From: Nordella sp. HKS 07
Lineage (GTDB): Bacteria; Pseudomonadota; Alphaproteobacteria; Rhizobiales; Aestuariivirgaceae
Direction: 5' to 3'
Assembly (NCBI RefSeq): GCF_011046735.1
Contig: NZ_CP049258.1
Span: 5,784,001-5,848,000, forward strand
Length of the DNA: 64,000 bases
Shown: positions 8,886 through 17,198 of the stretch, one piece after another
Position numbering within the stretch: the first letter of the stretch is position 1
Layout of the letters: each line of letters begins with the position of its first letter
Position numbers and translations under genes: made by a program
The notes under the pieces: model-generated
What the model was told of the DNA's origin: nothing
What the model saw: only the letters and a program-made list of their open reading frames with translations
The model's database searches: none

Positions 8886-9090
8886 CAATACGTCCCTGCC
8901 AGTCGGCCCCTGTCGGCCAGAAAAATCCCTATAAGCCAATTGCGACCGTCCTGTGGCCTGTCAAATCAGCTATTTCGCGCGCTTGCCGGTCTTCAGGCGA
9001 GCGTCTAATGTGCCCCGCATTCCCACGCTGCGCGGAACCTCCCGACTCTAGCCAGCGCATGGTTGCCAAGTTATTACCGGAGACTGACAC

Positions 9091-9972
9091 GTGAAGCTCA
9101 AGGGTTCTTTTCCTGCCTTGATTACCCCCATGAAGAACGGCCGCGTCGATGAGGACGGGTTCCGAAAATTCGTGGAATGGCAGATCAAGGAGGGCAGCCA
9201 CGGGCTGGTTCCGGTCGGCACCACCGGCGAATCCCCGACCGTCACGCCGGACGAACACAAGCGCTTGATCGAGATCACCGTCGAGGTCGCGGCGGGCCGC
9301 GTGCCGGTCATTGCCGGCACCGGCTCGAACAATACCGACGAGGCGATCGAATACACGGTGCATGCCAAGAAGGCGAAGGCGGACGTGGCGCTGATCGTCG
9401 TCCCTTATTACAACAAGCCTACCCAGGACGGGATCTATGCGCATTTCAGCGCCATCGCCAAGGCGGTGGACATACCCATCCTGGTTTACAATGTTCCCGG
9501 CCGCACGGTAGCGAACATCTCGGTGGAGACGCTTGCGCGCCTCGCCAAGGATCACTCCAACATCATTGGCACCAAGGATGCGAGCGCCGATCTGACCCGC
9601 CCGTCGCGCCAGCGCGAAGTATCGGGCGAGGATTTCATCCAGCTGTCGGGTGAGGACGGCACCGCGCTCGGCTTCAACGCCCATGGCGGCGTCGGCTGCA
9701 TCTCGGTGACGGCGAATGTGGCGCCGCGTCTCTGTGCCGAATTCCAGAGCGCGACACTCGCCGGTGACTATCGCGCCGCGCTCAAGCTGCAGGACCGGCT
9801 GATGCCGCTTCACACTGCTTTGTTCGTCGAGACCTCGCCGTCGCCGATCAAATACGCGGTGAGCCTTCTCGGCCATTGCCGTCCCGATATCCGCCTGCCG
9901 CTGGTCGAGCCGTCGGAAGCCTGCAAGAAGCAGGTGCACGCCGCCATGATCCATGCCGGTCTCCTGAACTGA
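9091..9972 (+). CDS. dapA: 4-hydroxy-tetrahydrodipicolinate synthase
   Basis: A 293-residue DHDPS, the first committed enzyme of the diaminopimelate/lysine pathway, condensing pyruvate with aspartate semialdehyde. Visible family residues include [16 protein letters not shown] near the N-terminus, the Tyr in [16 protein letters not shown], and the Schiff-base Lys in [12 protein letters not shown]. The start is GTG at 9091 with GGAG eight bases upstream. smpB follows after 7 bases, so the two are probably co-transcribed. A second DHDPS-family gene lies at 62491-63387. This copy, in the conserved dapA-smpB setting, is the likely biosynthetic one. Confidence 0.95.
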   Translation: MKLKGSFPALITPMKNGRVDEDGFRKFVEWQIKEGSHGLVPVGTTGESPTVTPDEHKRLIEITVEVAAGRVPVIAGTGSNNTDEAIEYTVHAKKAKADVALIVVPYYNKPTQDGIYAHFSAIAKAVDIPILVYNVPGRTVANISVETLARLAKDHSNIIGTKDASADLTRPSRQREVSGEDFIQLSGEDGTALGFNAHGGVGCISVTANVAPRLCAEFQSATLAGDYRAALKLQDRLMPLHTALFVETSPSPIKYAVSLLGHCRPDIRLPLVEPSEACKKQVHAAMIHAGLLN

Positions 9973-9979
9973 GGACGCC

Positions 9980-10477
9980 ATGTCGTCGAAAAGTGGTGGA
10001 ACAAAAGCCTCGCGCAAAGAGGAGGGGATAAAGGTTGTCGCTGACAACCGCCGCGCCCGCTTTGATTACGAGATCCTCGATACCTACGAGGCCGGCATCG
10101 AGCTGAAGGGCTCGGAGGTGAAGTCGCTGCGCGACGGCAAGGCCAATATCGCCGAGTCCTATGCCGCGGTGAATAACGGCGAGCTGTTCCTCGTCAACGC
10201 CTATATCCCGGAATATCGCGAAGCCAACCGTTTCAATCACGAGACCAAGCGGCCGCGCAAACTGTTGCTGCATGCGCGCGAGATCGACAAATTGTCGGGC
10301 GGCGTGCTGCGCGAGGGCCTCACCATCGTGCCGCTGCGCGTCTATATGAATGCCCGCGGACGCGCCAAGGTCGGCATTGCTTTGGCGCGCGGCAAGAAGC
10401 TGCATGACAAGCGCGACGCGATCAAGGATCGGTCATGGAATCGCGAGAAGGCGCGGCTCCTGCGCGAGCGCGGCTGA
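9980..10477 (+). CDS. smpB: SsrA-binding protein SmpB
   Basis: A 165-residue partner of tmRNA in trans-translation, which rescues stalled ribosomes. Family motifs are clear: [37 protein letters not shown] and the C-terminal [20 protein letters not shown] tail that enters the decoding centre. It starts 7 bases after dapA. Immediately after its stop the sequence becomes a decayed group II intron maturase, so the intron or its remnant sits right behind this gene. tmRNA itself was not seen in the window. Confidence 0.96.
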   Translation: MSSKSGGTKASRKEEGIKVVADNRRARFDYEILDTYEAGIELKGSEVKSLRDGKANIAESYAAVNNGELFLVNAYIPEYREANRFNHETKRPRKLLLHAREIDKLSGGVLREGLTIVPLRVYMNARGRAKVGIALARGKKLHDKRDAIKDRSWNREKARLLRERG

Positions 10478-10499
10478 GCGCCAGGGGGATCCGACGCCG

Positions 10500-10944
10500 C
10501 TAGTTTACGTGGGGACACGTGCCCTCGTTGCCGGCAGCCAGGACGGCTGCCACCTTGTCCTTGATCCGCTGCACGCTTTTGCGTGACGGACTTGCGCCCA
10601 GATACCTTTGGCCATTCCGCCGGGAGCGGTGTGGTCCTGGGGCTGGCGATGCGGGCCCGGAACGTCTCACCCTTTCCGGTGCCGCGCCAATGCTTCACGA
10701 AGCGGTTCAATTGGAGATTGGCAAGCACGGGGCTGCTGATCCCGCCCCGCGGCGTGCCGCAGTCATTGCCCTTGTCACCGCTCACGCGCTCCGTTCCCGC
10801 CGCGTCCTGCACCTCGGCCGGCGCTTCCGCAGTGCCGCAGCGGCGCGCATGGACATGGGCAAGCATGCCCAGCTTGTCGCAGAGCTGGTTGAAGCGGAAG
10901 CCAAGCTCCGCCTTCGCCTTGTGATAGAGTTTTGTCAGGCTCAT
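10500..10944 (-). pseudogene. Remnant of a group II intron reverse transcriptase/maturase
   Basis: Three separate fragments of one minus-strand maturase are recognisable. The N-terminus (from 10944) reads MSLTKLYHKAKAELGFRFNQ, like the start of many group II intron ORFs. After a large internal deletion, GTPRGGISSPVLANLQLNRF (about 10680-10761) matches the RT stretch normally written GTPQGG-x-SP-LLAN, ending near FRARI where the YADD box should follow but does not. In another frame, 10500-10607 encodes RYLGASPSRKSVQRIKDKVA, the post-RT/domain X region, ending in a stop. The frames are shifted and the catalytic aspartates are gone, so the element is dead. I could not identify intron RNA ends. 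It fills most of the gap between smpB and the uracil-DNA glycosylase gene. Confidence 0.8.
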
Positions 10945-11071
10945 CACCAATCTCCCTTCTTCGGCCTCTTCGAAAGCACACCAGAAGCCAGGGCCCGCCG
11001 ATCGTATAATTTCATGACGCGATCGTGCACATCATTGCAAAGGGGGCTTGCGCAAAGGTCGGGGCCGGACC

Positions 11072-11713
11072 TCAGGGCGCGATTGGGAGGGAGGCGCGCA
11101 CCTGCGCGAACACGCTCTCGAACATCTCCGTCGTGAGAACGCCGGTGTTCGTGTTGTAGCGCGAGCAGTGGTAGCTGTCGAAGAGCGTGAGAGCGCCGAT
11201 CTTATGCTGCGCCCCATGGCCGAAGGGGTGGCGTGATTTCCTCTCGCCCAGGGCCGTCAGCGTCGCGTCATGGGCGATACGGCCGAGCGCCACGATGGTG
11301 GAAAGCCTCGGCAATGCCGCGATCTGGTCCCTCAGGAAACTGTTGCAGGTCTTGATCTCGGCCGGCAGCGGCTTGTTCTCGGGCGGCACGCAGCGCACCG
11401 CATTGACGATCATGCAGTCGATCAACGTATATCCGTCCTGAGGGTCGGCCCGATAGTCGCCCTTGGCGAAGCCGAAATGCTTGAGCGTCGCGTAGAGGAG
11501 GTCGCCGGCATAGTCGCCGGTGAAGGGCCGCCCGGTGCGGTTGGCGCCGCGCAGCCCGGGCGCCAGCCCGACGATCAGAAGCCGGGCGTCGGTACCGCCG
11601 AAGGTAGGGACTGGAGAATTGAACCAGTCTGCATGGTCGCGCCGCTGCGTCTCGCGGAACGAGACGAGCCGCGGGCAGAGCGGGCAGTTGGCGGATGGCG
11701 TCACCACGTGCAC
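11072..11713 (-). CDS. Uracil-DNA glycosylase, family 5 (UDGb-like)
   Basis: A 213-residue base-excision repair enzyme. The motif LLIVGLAPGLRGANRTGRPF, then FTGDYAGDLLY and the C-terminal SYHCSRYNTNTGVLT, fit the family 5 glycosylases. These remove uracil and some other deaminated bases and carry a 4Fe-4S cluster. Cysteines consistent with the cluster are CPLC near residue 10 and later Cys residues around DCMIVNAVRC and KTCNSFL. Absence of the Asp/Asn found in family 1 motif A is normal for this family. It lies 3 bases after the NYN-domain gene and is probably co-transcribed with it. Length is typical (about 210-230). Confidence 0.88.
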   Translation of the reverse strand: MHVVTPSANCPLCPRLVSFRETQRRDHADWFNSPVPTFGGTDARLLIVGLAPGLRGANRTGRPFTGDYAGDLLYATLKHFGFAKGDYRADPQDGYTLIDCMIVNAVRCVPPENKPLPAEIKTCNSFLRDQIAALPRLSTIVALGRIAHDATLTALGERKSRHPFGHGAQHKIGALTLFDSYHCSRYNTNTGVLTTEMFESVFAQVRASLPIAP

Positions 11714-11716
11714 GGC

Positions 11717-12325
11717 TCAGATATCGGCGAAGTCCTCGAAGGAAGAGGCAGACTGCGCCGGCGCCGGCCGCTCGCGCACCCGTTCAGGGCGTTCGCTCGG
11801 TTCGCGCCCGATCTCCTCGCGCAGGTCAGCGAGATCGATGAACTGATCGGCTTGACGGCGCAATTCGTCCGCCACCATGGGCGGCCTCGTGGCGAGGGTC
11901 GAGACGACGCTGGTGCGCCGGCCCTTGGCCTGCACGGCCTGGATGAGGGAGCGAAAATCGCCGTCGCCGGAGAACAGCACGATGTGGTCGAGATTGTCGG
12001 CGAGCTGCATGACATCGATGGCGAGCTCGATATCCATGTTGCCCTTGACCTTGCGGCGGCCGAGCGAATCCGTGAATTCCTTCGCCGGCTTGGTGACGAC
12101 CCGGTAGCCATTATAGTCGAGCCAGTCGATCAGTGGGCGGATCGGCGAGTATTCGGCGTCCTCCATCAGCGCGGTGTAGTAGATGGCGCGGATCAGCCGC
12201 GAGCGCTTGCGGAAAAAGCCGAGGAGGCGGCGATAGTCGATATCGAAGCCCAGCGATTTTGCGGTTGCGTAAAGATTGGCGCCGTCGATAAAAAGCGCTA
12301 CGCGTTCGTCCTGGTAAAAATTCAT
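11717..12325 (-). CDS. NYN domain protein (LabA/DUF88 family, PIN-like nuclease fold)
   Basis: A 202-residue protein whose first 165 residues form a NYN domain, a PIN-like fold of predicted ribonucleases. The acidic centre is visible as FIDGANLY, KGNMDIELAIDVM and LFSGDGDFRSLI. The tail (REEIGREPSERPERVRERPA) is charged and probably disordered. The start at 12325 follows TAGGAGATTTCAATC, a strong ribosome site. Divergent from folK, with 66 bases between starts. The RNA substrate is not known from sequence. Confidence 0.88.
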   Translation of the reverse strand: MNFYQDERVALFIDGANLYATAKSLGFDIDYRRLLGFFRKRSRLIRAIYYTALMEDAEYSPIRPLIDWLDYNGYRVVTKPAKEFTDSLGRRKVKGNMDIELAIDVMQLADNLDHIVLFSGDGDFRSLIQAVQAKGRRTSVVSTLATRPPMVADELRRQADQFIDLADLREEIGREPSERPERVRERPAPAQSASSFEDFADI

Positions 12326-12391
12326 GATTGAAATCTCCTATTTGAAACAGTGTTTTGATAGTCGCTTCGTGGGCGAGGCTCAAGGTCAATT

Positions 12392-12901
12392 ATGATCCTG
12401 ATCGGTCTTGGCAGCAATGTGGAAGGTCCTTGGGGAAACCCGCGCGAGACTATGCTGCGCGCCTTGCGTGAACTCGACGCCAATGGCACCGAGCTTGTCG
12501 CGGCTTCCCGTCTGGTCGAGACGACGCCCTTCGGCAAGGTGAACCAGCCGAGCTTCGTGAATGCGGTCGCGCGGATATCCACCGTGATGCCGCCCGAGAC
12601 TTTAATGCACCATCTGCATGATATCGAGCGACGGGCCGGGCGGCGGCGGCGGCTGCGCTGGGGCCCGCGCACACTCGATCTCGATCTTCTCGACTATCAC
12701 GGGCTGGTGCGTCGCGGCCGGCTCAAGCTGCCGCATCCGGGCATCCCCGAACGGGATTTCTGGTTGACCCCGTTGACGGAGCTGGTGCCCCGGTGGCGCC
12801 ATCCGGTGACACGGCGGACCGCCCAGCAGATGCGCAGTGTTTTGTCGGGCCTCTCGCAGGGTGGTATGGTGCTGCAAGAGGTGCCCGAAAGGGAGTCTTA
12901 A
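12392..12901 (+). CDS. folK: 2-amino-4-hydroxy-6-hydroxymethyldihydropteridine diphosphokinase
   Basis: A 169-residue folate-pathway enzyme that transfers pyrophosphate from ATP to 6-hydroxymethyl-dihydropterin. The family signature is visible: ILIGLGSNVEGPWGNP at the start, VNQPSFVNAVARI in the middle, and RWGPRTLDLDLLDYHG, in which the Asp residues bind the two Mg ions. LPHPGIPERDFWLTPL completes the pattern. It is divergent from the NYN gene. The next gene, an L,D-transpeptidase, starts 41 bases after its stop. Confidence 0.95.
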   Translation: MILIGLGSNVEGPWGNPRETMLRALRELDANGTELVAASRLVETTPFGKVNQPSFVNAVARISTVMPPETLMHHLHDIERRAGRRRRLRWGPRTLDLDLLDYHGLVRRGRLKLPHPGIPERDFWLTPLTELVPRWRHPVTRRTAQQMRSVLSGLSQGGMVLQEVPERES

Positions 12902-12942
12902 CGAGTCCCCGCCATGTTCGAGGCTTGCGCGTTCTGGTGAGA

Positions 12943-13554
12943 ATGGTTGTGACGATGCGTTTCCTTATAGCTCCCGCTGGAATGGCCGCGGCGGCGATGC
13001 TGGCTTATCCGGTGCATGCCGAGCCGATCACATTCTCGAGCGATACATTCCAGATTATCGGCGGAATCAGCAGCGAAGCAACGACGCCGGTGCGGCGGAG
13101 CAACTACCGCGGCAAGGAGATCGTCGATTTCCAGACCCAGCTCGCGCCGGGGACGATCCTCATCCGCACCAAGGAGCGCAAGCTTTATTATATTCTGCCG
13201 GAGGGTCGGGCGATCAGTTACGGCATCGGTGTCGGCCGTGAAGGTTTCACCTGGTCGGGCACCGACAAGGTCAGCCGCAAGGCGGAGTGGCCCGACTGGG
13301 TTCCGCCGAAGGAAATGATCGAGCGTGAGGCCGATCGCGGCAATTACCTCCCAGTGCGCATGCTTGGCGGACCTGATAATCCATTGGGCGCACGCGCCCT
13401 CTATATCGGCACGACCTTGTATCGTATCCACGGCACCAACCAGCCCTGGAGCATCGGCCAGTCCGTGTCTTCCGGTTGCATCCGGCTTATGAACGAAGAG
13501 GTCATCGACCTCTATAATCGCGTCGATGTCGGCGCCACGGTCGTGGTCGAGTAG
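12943..13554 (+). CDS. L,D-transpeptidase (YkuD/ErfK family), exported
   Basis: A 203-residue exported protein. The start at 12943 (or the in-frame ATG at 12955) gives a signal peptide MRFLIAPAGMAAAAMLAYPV-HA-E; earlier in-frame codons overlap folK and lack export features. The YkuD domain spans about residues 55-200, with ILIRTKERKLYYILPEGRAI at its start and the catalytic His and Cys in YRIHGTNQPWSIG and SVSSGCIRLMNEEV. These enzymes make 3-3 crosslinks in peptidoglycan or attach proteins to it. No LysM or peptidoglycan-binding domain is present, so it is the short form common in rhizobia. Confidence 0.9.
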   Translation: MVVTMRFLIAPAGMAAAAMLAYPVHAEPITFSSDTFQIIGGISSEATTPVRRSNYRGKEIVDFQTQLAPGTILIRTKERKLYYILPEGRAISYGIGVGREGFTWSGTDKVSRKAEWPDWVPPKEMIEREADRGNYLPVRMLGGPDNPLGARALYIGTTLYRIHGTNQPWSIGQSVSSGCIRLMNEEVIDLYNRVDVGATVVVE

Positions 13555-13666
13555 TCGGTGCATCGGGATCGATTTAGAGCTCAGCGCGAGCTTGCTGCGA
13601 AGAACCGGTCCCCACTCTTCGCATCCCGCGCCAATGCGCGATTATTATTCGGACGACGACACACCC

Positions 13667-13782
13667 TCATGCTGAGGCGCGACCCCGGCCTTGAGCCGGG
13701 GGAGCCTCGAAGCATGATCCAGGTACATAGGCCTTGCCGCTTGCCACCCTTCGAGGCCCGCCTTCAGCGGGCACCTCAGGGT
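13667..13782. repeat. Pair of intergenic palindromes, REP-like
   Basis: Two hairpins in the gap between the L,D-transpeptidase and the NUDIX gene. The first (13667-13717) pairs TCATGCT with AGCATGA outside, GAGGC with GCCTC, and CCCCGGC with GCCGGGG inside. The second (about 13747-13782) has GCCCGC pairing with GCGGGC inside a TTCGAGG/CCTCAGG context. The style matches palindromic repeats scattered between genes of many Hyphomicrobiales. No T run follows, so they are not simple terminators. Confidence 0.65.
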
Positions 13783-13798
13783 CATAATGCTCTGCGGA

Positions 13799-14527
13799 CT
13801 AAAGCATGTCCTCGCGCCAGCTCTTGCCTCTGTAGTATTGGAAGCAGACCGGCTGATCCGCCGGTAGATCCTGTTGCGCTTCCATCAGAGGCTGCAGCCG
13901 CTTCAGGACATCGCGCGTGATCATCGGCAGCTCGAGTTCCTGTGCTTCGGCGAAGCTGAACCAGTGCGGTGTCAGCAATTCGCCCGATCCCGGATGTCGC
14001 GGGTTGTCGAGATTGCCGACATGGCGCGCATTGGCGACGAAGAAACGTGAATCGAAGCGCCGCGTGCGCCCGGGCGGCGTGATGGCGCGCGCGAAGTAGC
14101 GCAGGTGGGACAGATCGAGGCCGGTCGCGGCGAGGATGCCGTCCCATTCCTCATTGGCGAGTTTGGCGTCGTCGGGAAGGCTGCCGAGGAAAAGACCGGT
14201 CTCCTCGTAAGTCTCACGGATCGCGGCCACGGCGAGGCCGCGGGCTTTCGACACGCTGGTATGTCCGCGCATGCGTTGCAAGAGTTTCTCATGGACGAGG
14301 GGATGGAGATCGCTCGTGACCTTGACGCGCATATCGCCAGGGTCGAGCCGGCCACCCGGAAAGACGAACATATTGGGCATGAAGGCGTGGCCGCCATGGC
14401 GTTTGCCCAAAAGCACGCGCGGCGCATTGTCGTCATGGCGCACGACGATCAGCGTGGCGGAATCGCGCGGCTTTTGCGCCTGCGGGAAGTGGCGCGAGCC
14501 GGCGAGTTCGGGATCGCGCTGGGTCAT
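13799..14527 (-). CDS. NUDIX hydrolase
   Basis: A 242-residue NUDIX protein, expected to hydrolyse a nucleoside-diphosphate-linked compound. The core is FVFPGGRLDPGD followed, after an insertion of about 40 residues, by AAIRETYEETGLFLG, which supplies the REx2EExGx part of the Nudix box. The upstream Glu of the consensus is replaced, as happens in the long-insertion NUDIX proteins resembling NUDT8/NUDT19. The ATG at 14527 is chosen because it overlaps the stop of the DUF983 gene as ATGA and has GAGGA just upstream. It is the last gene of the topA-rnr-DUF983-NUDIX run. Substrate unknown. Confidence 0.88.
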   Translation of the reverse strand: MTQRDPELAGSRHFPQAQKPRDSATLIVVRHDDNAPRVLLGKRHGGHAFMPNMFVFPGGRLDPGDMRVKVTSDLHPLVHEKLLQRMRGHTSVSKARGLAVAAIRETYEETGLFLGSLPDDAKLANEEWDGILAATGLDLSHLRYFARAITPPGRTRRFDSRFFVANARHVGNLDNPRHPGSGELLTPHWFSFAEAQELELPMITRDVLKRLQPLMEAQQDLPADQPVCFQYYRGKSWREDML

Positions 14528-14937
14528 TCCTCGATCTTTCCCCCAAATCCATGCATGCGCAATGCCCATTGCAGGCCGATGATGGAGCCTTTGACCGCGG
14601 GCATCAGCAGCAAGGTGAGGACCAGCGTGGCTGGGATCCAGATCGCGGCATGGATGAGATAGTCGGGCTGCCACAATCTCTCGACCACGAGCAGCAGCGG
14701 AATGATGATGTGTCCGACGATGAAGATCGTGAAATAGGGCGGCGCGTCGTCAGCACGCTGATGATGAAGCTCCTCGCCGCAGCGCGGGCACTTGTCCCTG
14801 ACGGCGATGAAGCCGGAGAAGATGGGGCCCGAACCACAAGCCGGGCATCGCCGCACGAATCCGCGCAGCATGGCGCCAAGCCACGAGCGCGACGGCATCG
14901 GTGCCGGACCTTGCGTGTTTTCGATGATGACGGGCAT
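14524..14937 (-). CDS. DUF983 family zinc-ribbon membrane protein
   Basis: A 137-residue protein. The N-terminal third holds two zinc-ribbon half sites, RRCPACGSGPIF and DKCPRCGEELHH. The rest has two hydrophobic helices (FTIFIVGHIIIPLLLVVERL and AAIWIPATLVLTLLLMPAVK). This matches DUF983, a common alphaproteobacterial family of unknown function. Its ATG overlaps the rnr stop as TGATG and its stop overlaps the NUDIX start as ATGA, so the three are translationally coupled. Confidence 0.9.
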   Translation of the reverse strand: MPVIIENTQGPAPMPSRSWLGAMLRGFVRRCPACGSGPIFSGFIAVRDKCPRCGEELHHQRADDAPPYFTIFIVGHIIIPLLLVVERLWQPDYLIHAAIWIPATLVLTLLLMPAVKGSIIGLQWALRMHGFGGKIEE

Positions 14938-17198
14938 CAGCGTCTCTTGGCCCGGCCCATGCCGCGCTGGCGCAGCGAGCGACGCGGTACCGGCTTGCCT
15001 TTACGCCCGTCGCTCATCATCTCGAAACGCAGTCCGCCCGAGACGGGTGCCGCCTCGACAAGGCGCACCTCGACCGGATCGCCGAGCTGGAAGGTCTCGC
15101 CCGAACGCTCCCCGATAAGCGCACGGCGCGTCTCGTCATAGACGAAATAGTCTGAACCGAGCGTGCCTGCCGGAATAAAGCCATCGGCGCCCGTATCATT
15201 GAGGGTAATGAAGAGACCGGCGGCCACAACGCCGCCGATGCGTCCCGCAAAGCGCGCGCCGATCTGCGAGGAAAGATGGCTGGCGATCAGCCGATCGACG
15301 GTCTCGCGTTCCGCCGCCATGGCCCGCCTTTCGGCGCCCGAGACGAGCTCGGCCGTATCATTGAGCTGTGCCGTGTCTTCCGGCGAAAGGCCGTCGTCGC
15401 CGAAGCCGAATGCAGTGATGAGAGCGCGATGCACAATCAGGTCAGCATATCGCCGGATGGGCGAGGTGAAATGCGCATAGTGCCGCAAGTGCAGGCCGAA
15501 ATGACCGGCATTCTCCGTGTCGTAGACGGCCTGAGCCTGGCTGCGCAGGACCACCTCGTTGACCACATGCTGATAGTCCTTGCCCTCGACCTCCTTCAGG
15601 ATCTGGTTGAAGTGCCGGGGCATCATGTGCTGGCCCTTGGCCAGATTGATGCCGACGGTCTTCAGGAACTCGGCCAGGCTGCGGATCTTCTCCTCGGCGG
15701 GCTCGCCATGGACGCGATAGAGGAGCGGCACCTTACGCTCGCCGAGCGTCTCGGCGGCCGCAACATTGGCCTGGATCATGAATTCCTCGATGAGCTTGTG
15801 GGCATCGAGACGCTCGGGCGTCACAACCCGCTCGATGAGGCCATGCGCGTCGAGGATAAGCTTGCGCTCGGGAAGATCGAGCTCGAGCGGTTCACGCTTG
15901 TTGCGGCCCTTGAGCAGCACCTTGTAGGCGGCCCAGAGCGGCCTCAGCACGGGGGCGAGCAGGGCCTCAGTCTTGTCGTCGGGCCGCCCATCTATCGCGG
16001 CCTGCGCCTGCTGATAGGAAAGCTTCGCCACCGAGCGCATGACGGCGCGCGCGAAATGGTGCTTGCGCTTGGCGCCGGTGCGATCGAAGGTCATGAAGCA
16101 GGCGAGGCAAGGCCGTTCCTCGCCTTCGCGCAAGGAGCACAGATCGTTGGAAATTCGCTCCGGCAGCATCGGCACGACGCGGTCGGGGAAGTAGACGGAA
16201 TTGCCCCTTATCCGTGCCTCGCGGTCGAGCGCCGAGCCCGGATGCACATAGGTCGCGACATCGGCGATGGCGACGATCACTTTCACCCCGCCTTCATTCT
16301 TGGGGTCATCGTCGGGTTCGGCCCAGACCGCATCGTCATGATCGCGCGCATCGGGGGGGTCGATGGTGACGAGGGGAACATCGCGCAGATCGGTGCGCTT
16401 GGCGTGTGAGAAGGGTTTCAGGGCCGCTGCTTCGGCGAGCGTGCGTGCGGGAAACTCCGATGGGATGCCGTGATGCTCGATGGCGATCAGTGAAATGTTG
16501 CGCTGGCTGGAAATGTCGCCAAGCCGCTCCTTCACGCGGGCGGTCGCAAGGCCCTGGCCGCGCCCGCGCATGACCTCGACGGAGACGAGCTCGCCAGGCT
16601 CGGCGCCATTCTCGTGACCGGGCTGGACCTGCAAATCATGACGCGCCTTCTTGTCGACCGGCACGACGCGGGCGCCCATGCCCCTGGCATGGCGGAATAT
16701 GCCGAGGATTCGGCTGCTGCGGCCGGCGATCTTGCGAATGATGCGGCCGTGATAGGGGAGCTTGGGATCCTTCACGGGCTCGATCCGGGCAAGCACCCGA
16801 TCGCCAACCGCGGCAGGCTGGGATTCCGCGCGCGTGCCCTTGGCCGCTTGCGCGATGATCAGTATACGGGGAGGCTTGCCCGCCGCATCGTCCCATTCGG
16901 CCGGCACGGCGATCAATTCGCCATCATCATCGCGACCGGTGACTTCCAGAACAGTGACCGGCGGCAGTTCGCCAGCCTTGGCCATGGCGCGGCCGGCGCG
17001 CTTGAGCTTGCCGTCCTTTTCCAGTTCCTTGAGAAGCCGCTTCAGCGCGATCCGGTCATTGCCTTTGACATTGAAGGCGCGCGCGATCTCGCGCTTCCCG
17101 ACCTTGCCTGAGCTGGTCTTGATGAAGTCGATGAGCTGTTCGGCTGACGGCAGATCGTTTTGCGCTGGCTTCGCTTTGCGCGCCACGACCTCAGGCAC
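14937..17198 (-). CDS. rnr: Ribonuclease R
   Basis: A 753-residue 3'-5' exoribonuclease of the RNase II/RNB family, able to degrade structured RNA. Order of domains: N-terminal winged helix (about residues 15-75), cold-shock-like RNA-binding region, RNB catalytic domain with the metal-binding aspartates in TIDPPDARDHDDAVW (about 285-300), and a C-terminal S1 domain (from about 640) with a basic tail (RRSLRQRGMGRAKRR). The start is GTG at 17198, inside the last codons of topA (8-base overlap), so it is coupled to topA. It partners with tmRNA/SmpB in decay of faulty mRNA in other bacteria; smpB is nearby but separately transcribed. Confidence 0.95.
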   Translation of the reverse strand: MPEVVARKAKPAQNDLPSAEQLIDFIKTSSGKVGKREIARAFNVKGNDRIALKRLLKELEKDGKLKRAGRAMAKAGELPPVTVLEVTGRDDDGELIAVPAEWDDAAGKPPRILIIAQAAKGTRAESQPAAVGDRVLARIEPVKDPKLPYHGRIIRKIAGRSSRILGIFRHARGMGARVVPVDKKARHDLQVQPGHENGAEPGELVSVEVMRGRGQGLATARVKERLGDISSQRNISLIAIEHHGIPSEFPARTLAEAAALKPFSHAKRTDLRDVPLVTIDPPDARDHDDAVWAEPDDDPKNEGGVKVIVAIADVATYVHPGSALDREARIRGNSVYFPDRVVPMLPERISNDLCSLREGEERPCLACFMTFDRTGAKRKHHFARAVMRSVAKLSYQQAQAAIDGRPDDKTEALLAPVLRPLWAAYKVLLKGRNKREPLELDLPERKLILDAHGLIERVVTPERLDAHKLIEEFMIQANVAAAETLGERKVPLLYRVHGEPAEEKIRSLAEFLKTVGINLAKGQHMMPRHFNQILKEVEGKDYQHVVNEVVLRSQAQAVYDTENAGHFGLHLRHYAHFTSPIRRYADLIVHRALITAFGFGDDGLSPEDTAQLNDTAELVSGAERRAMAAERETVDRLIASHLSSQIGARFAGRIGGVVAAGLFITLNDTGADGFIPAGTLGSDYFVYDETRRALIGERSGETFQLGDPVEVRLVEAAPVSGGLRFEMMSDGRKGKPVPRRSLRQRGMGRAKRR

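Noticed and set aside
6750-9008. A 752-residue plus-strand open frame opposite the lytic transglycosylase gene
   Set aside because: Antisense shadow in GC-rich DNA; Arg/Ala/Gly/His-rich composition, no domain, and the minus strand encodes a complete enzyme with catalytic motifs.
10342-10950. An intact 202-residue hypothetical protein overlapping the end of smpB
   Set aside because: It is stitched from maturase remnants and the antisense of smpB; only the fragments inside are meaningful.
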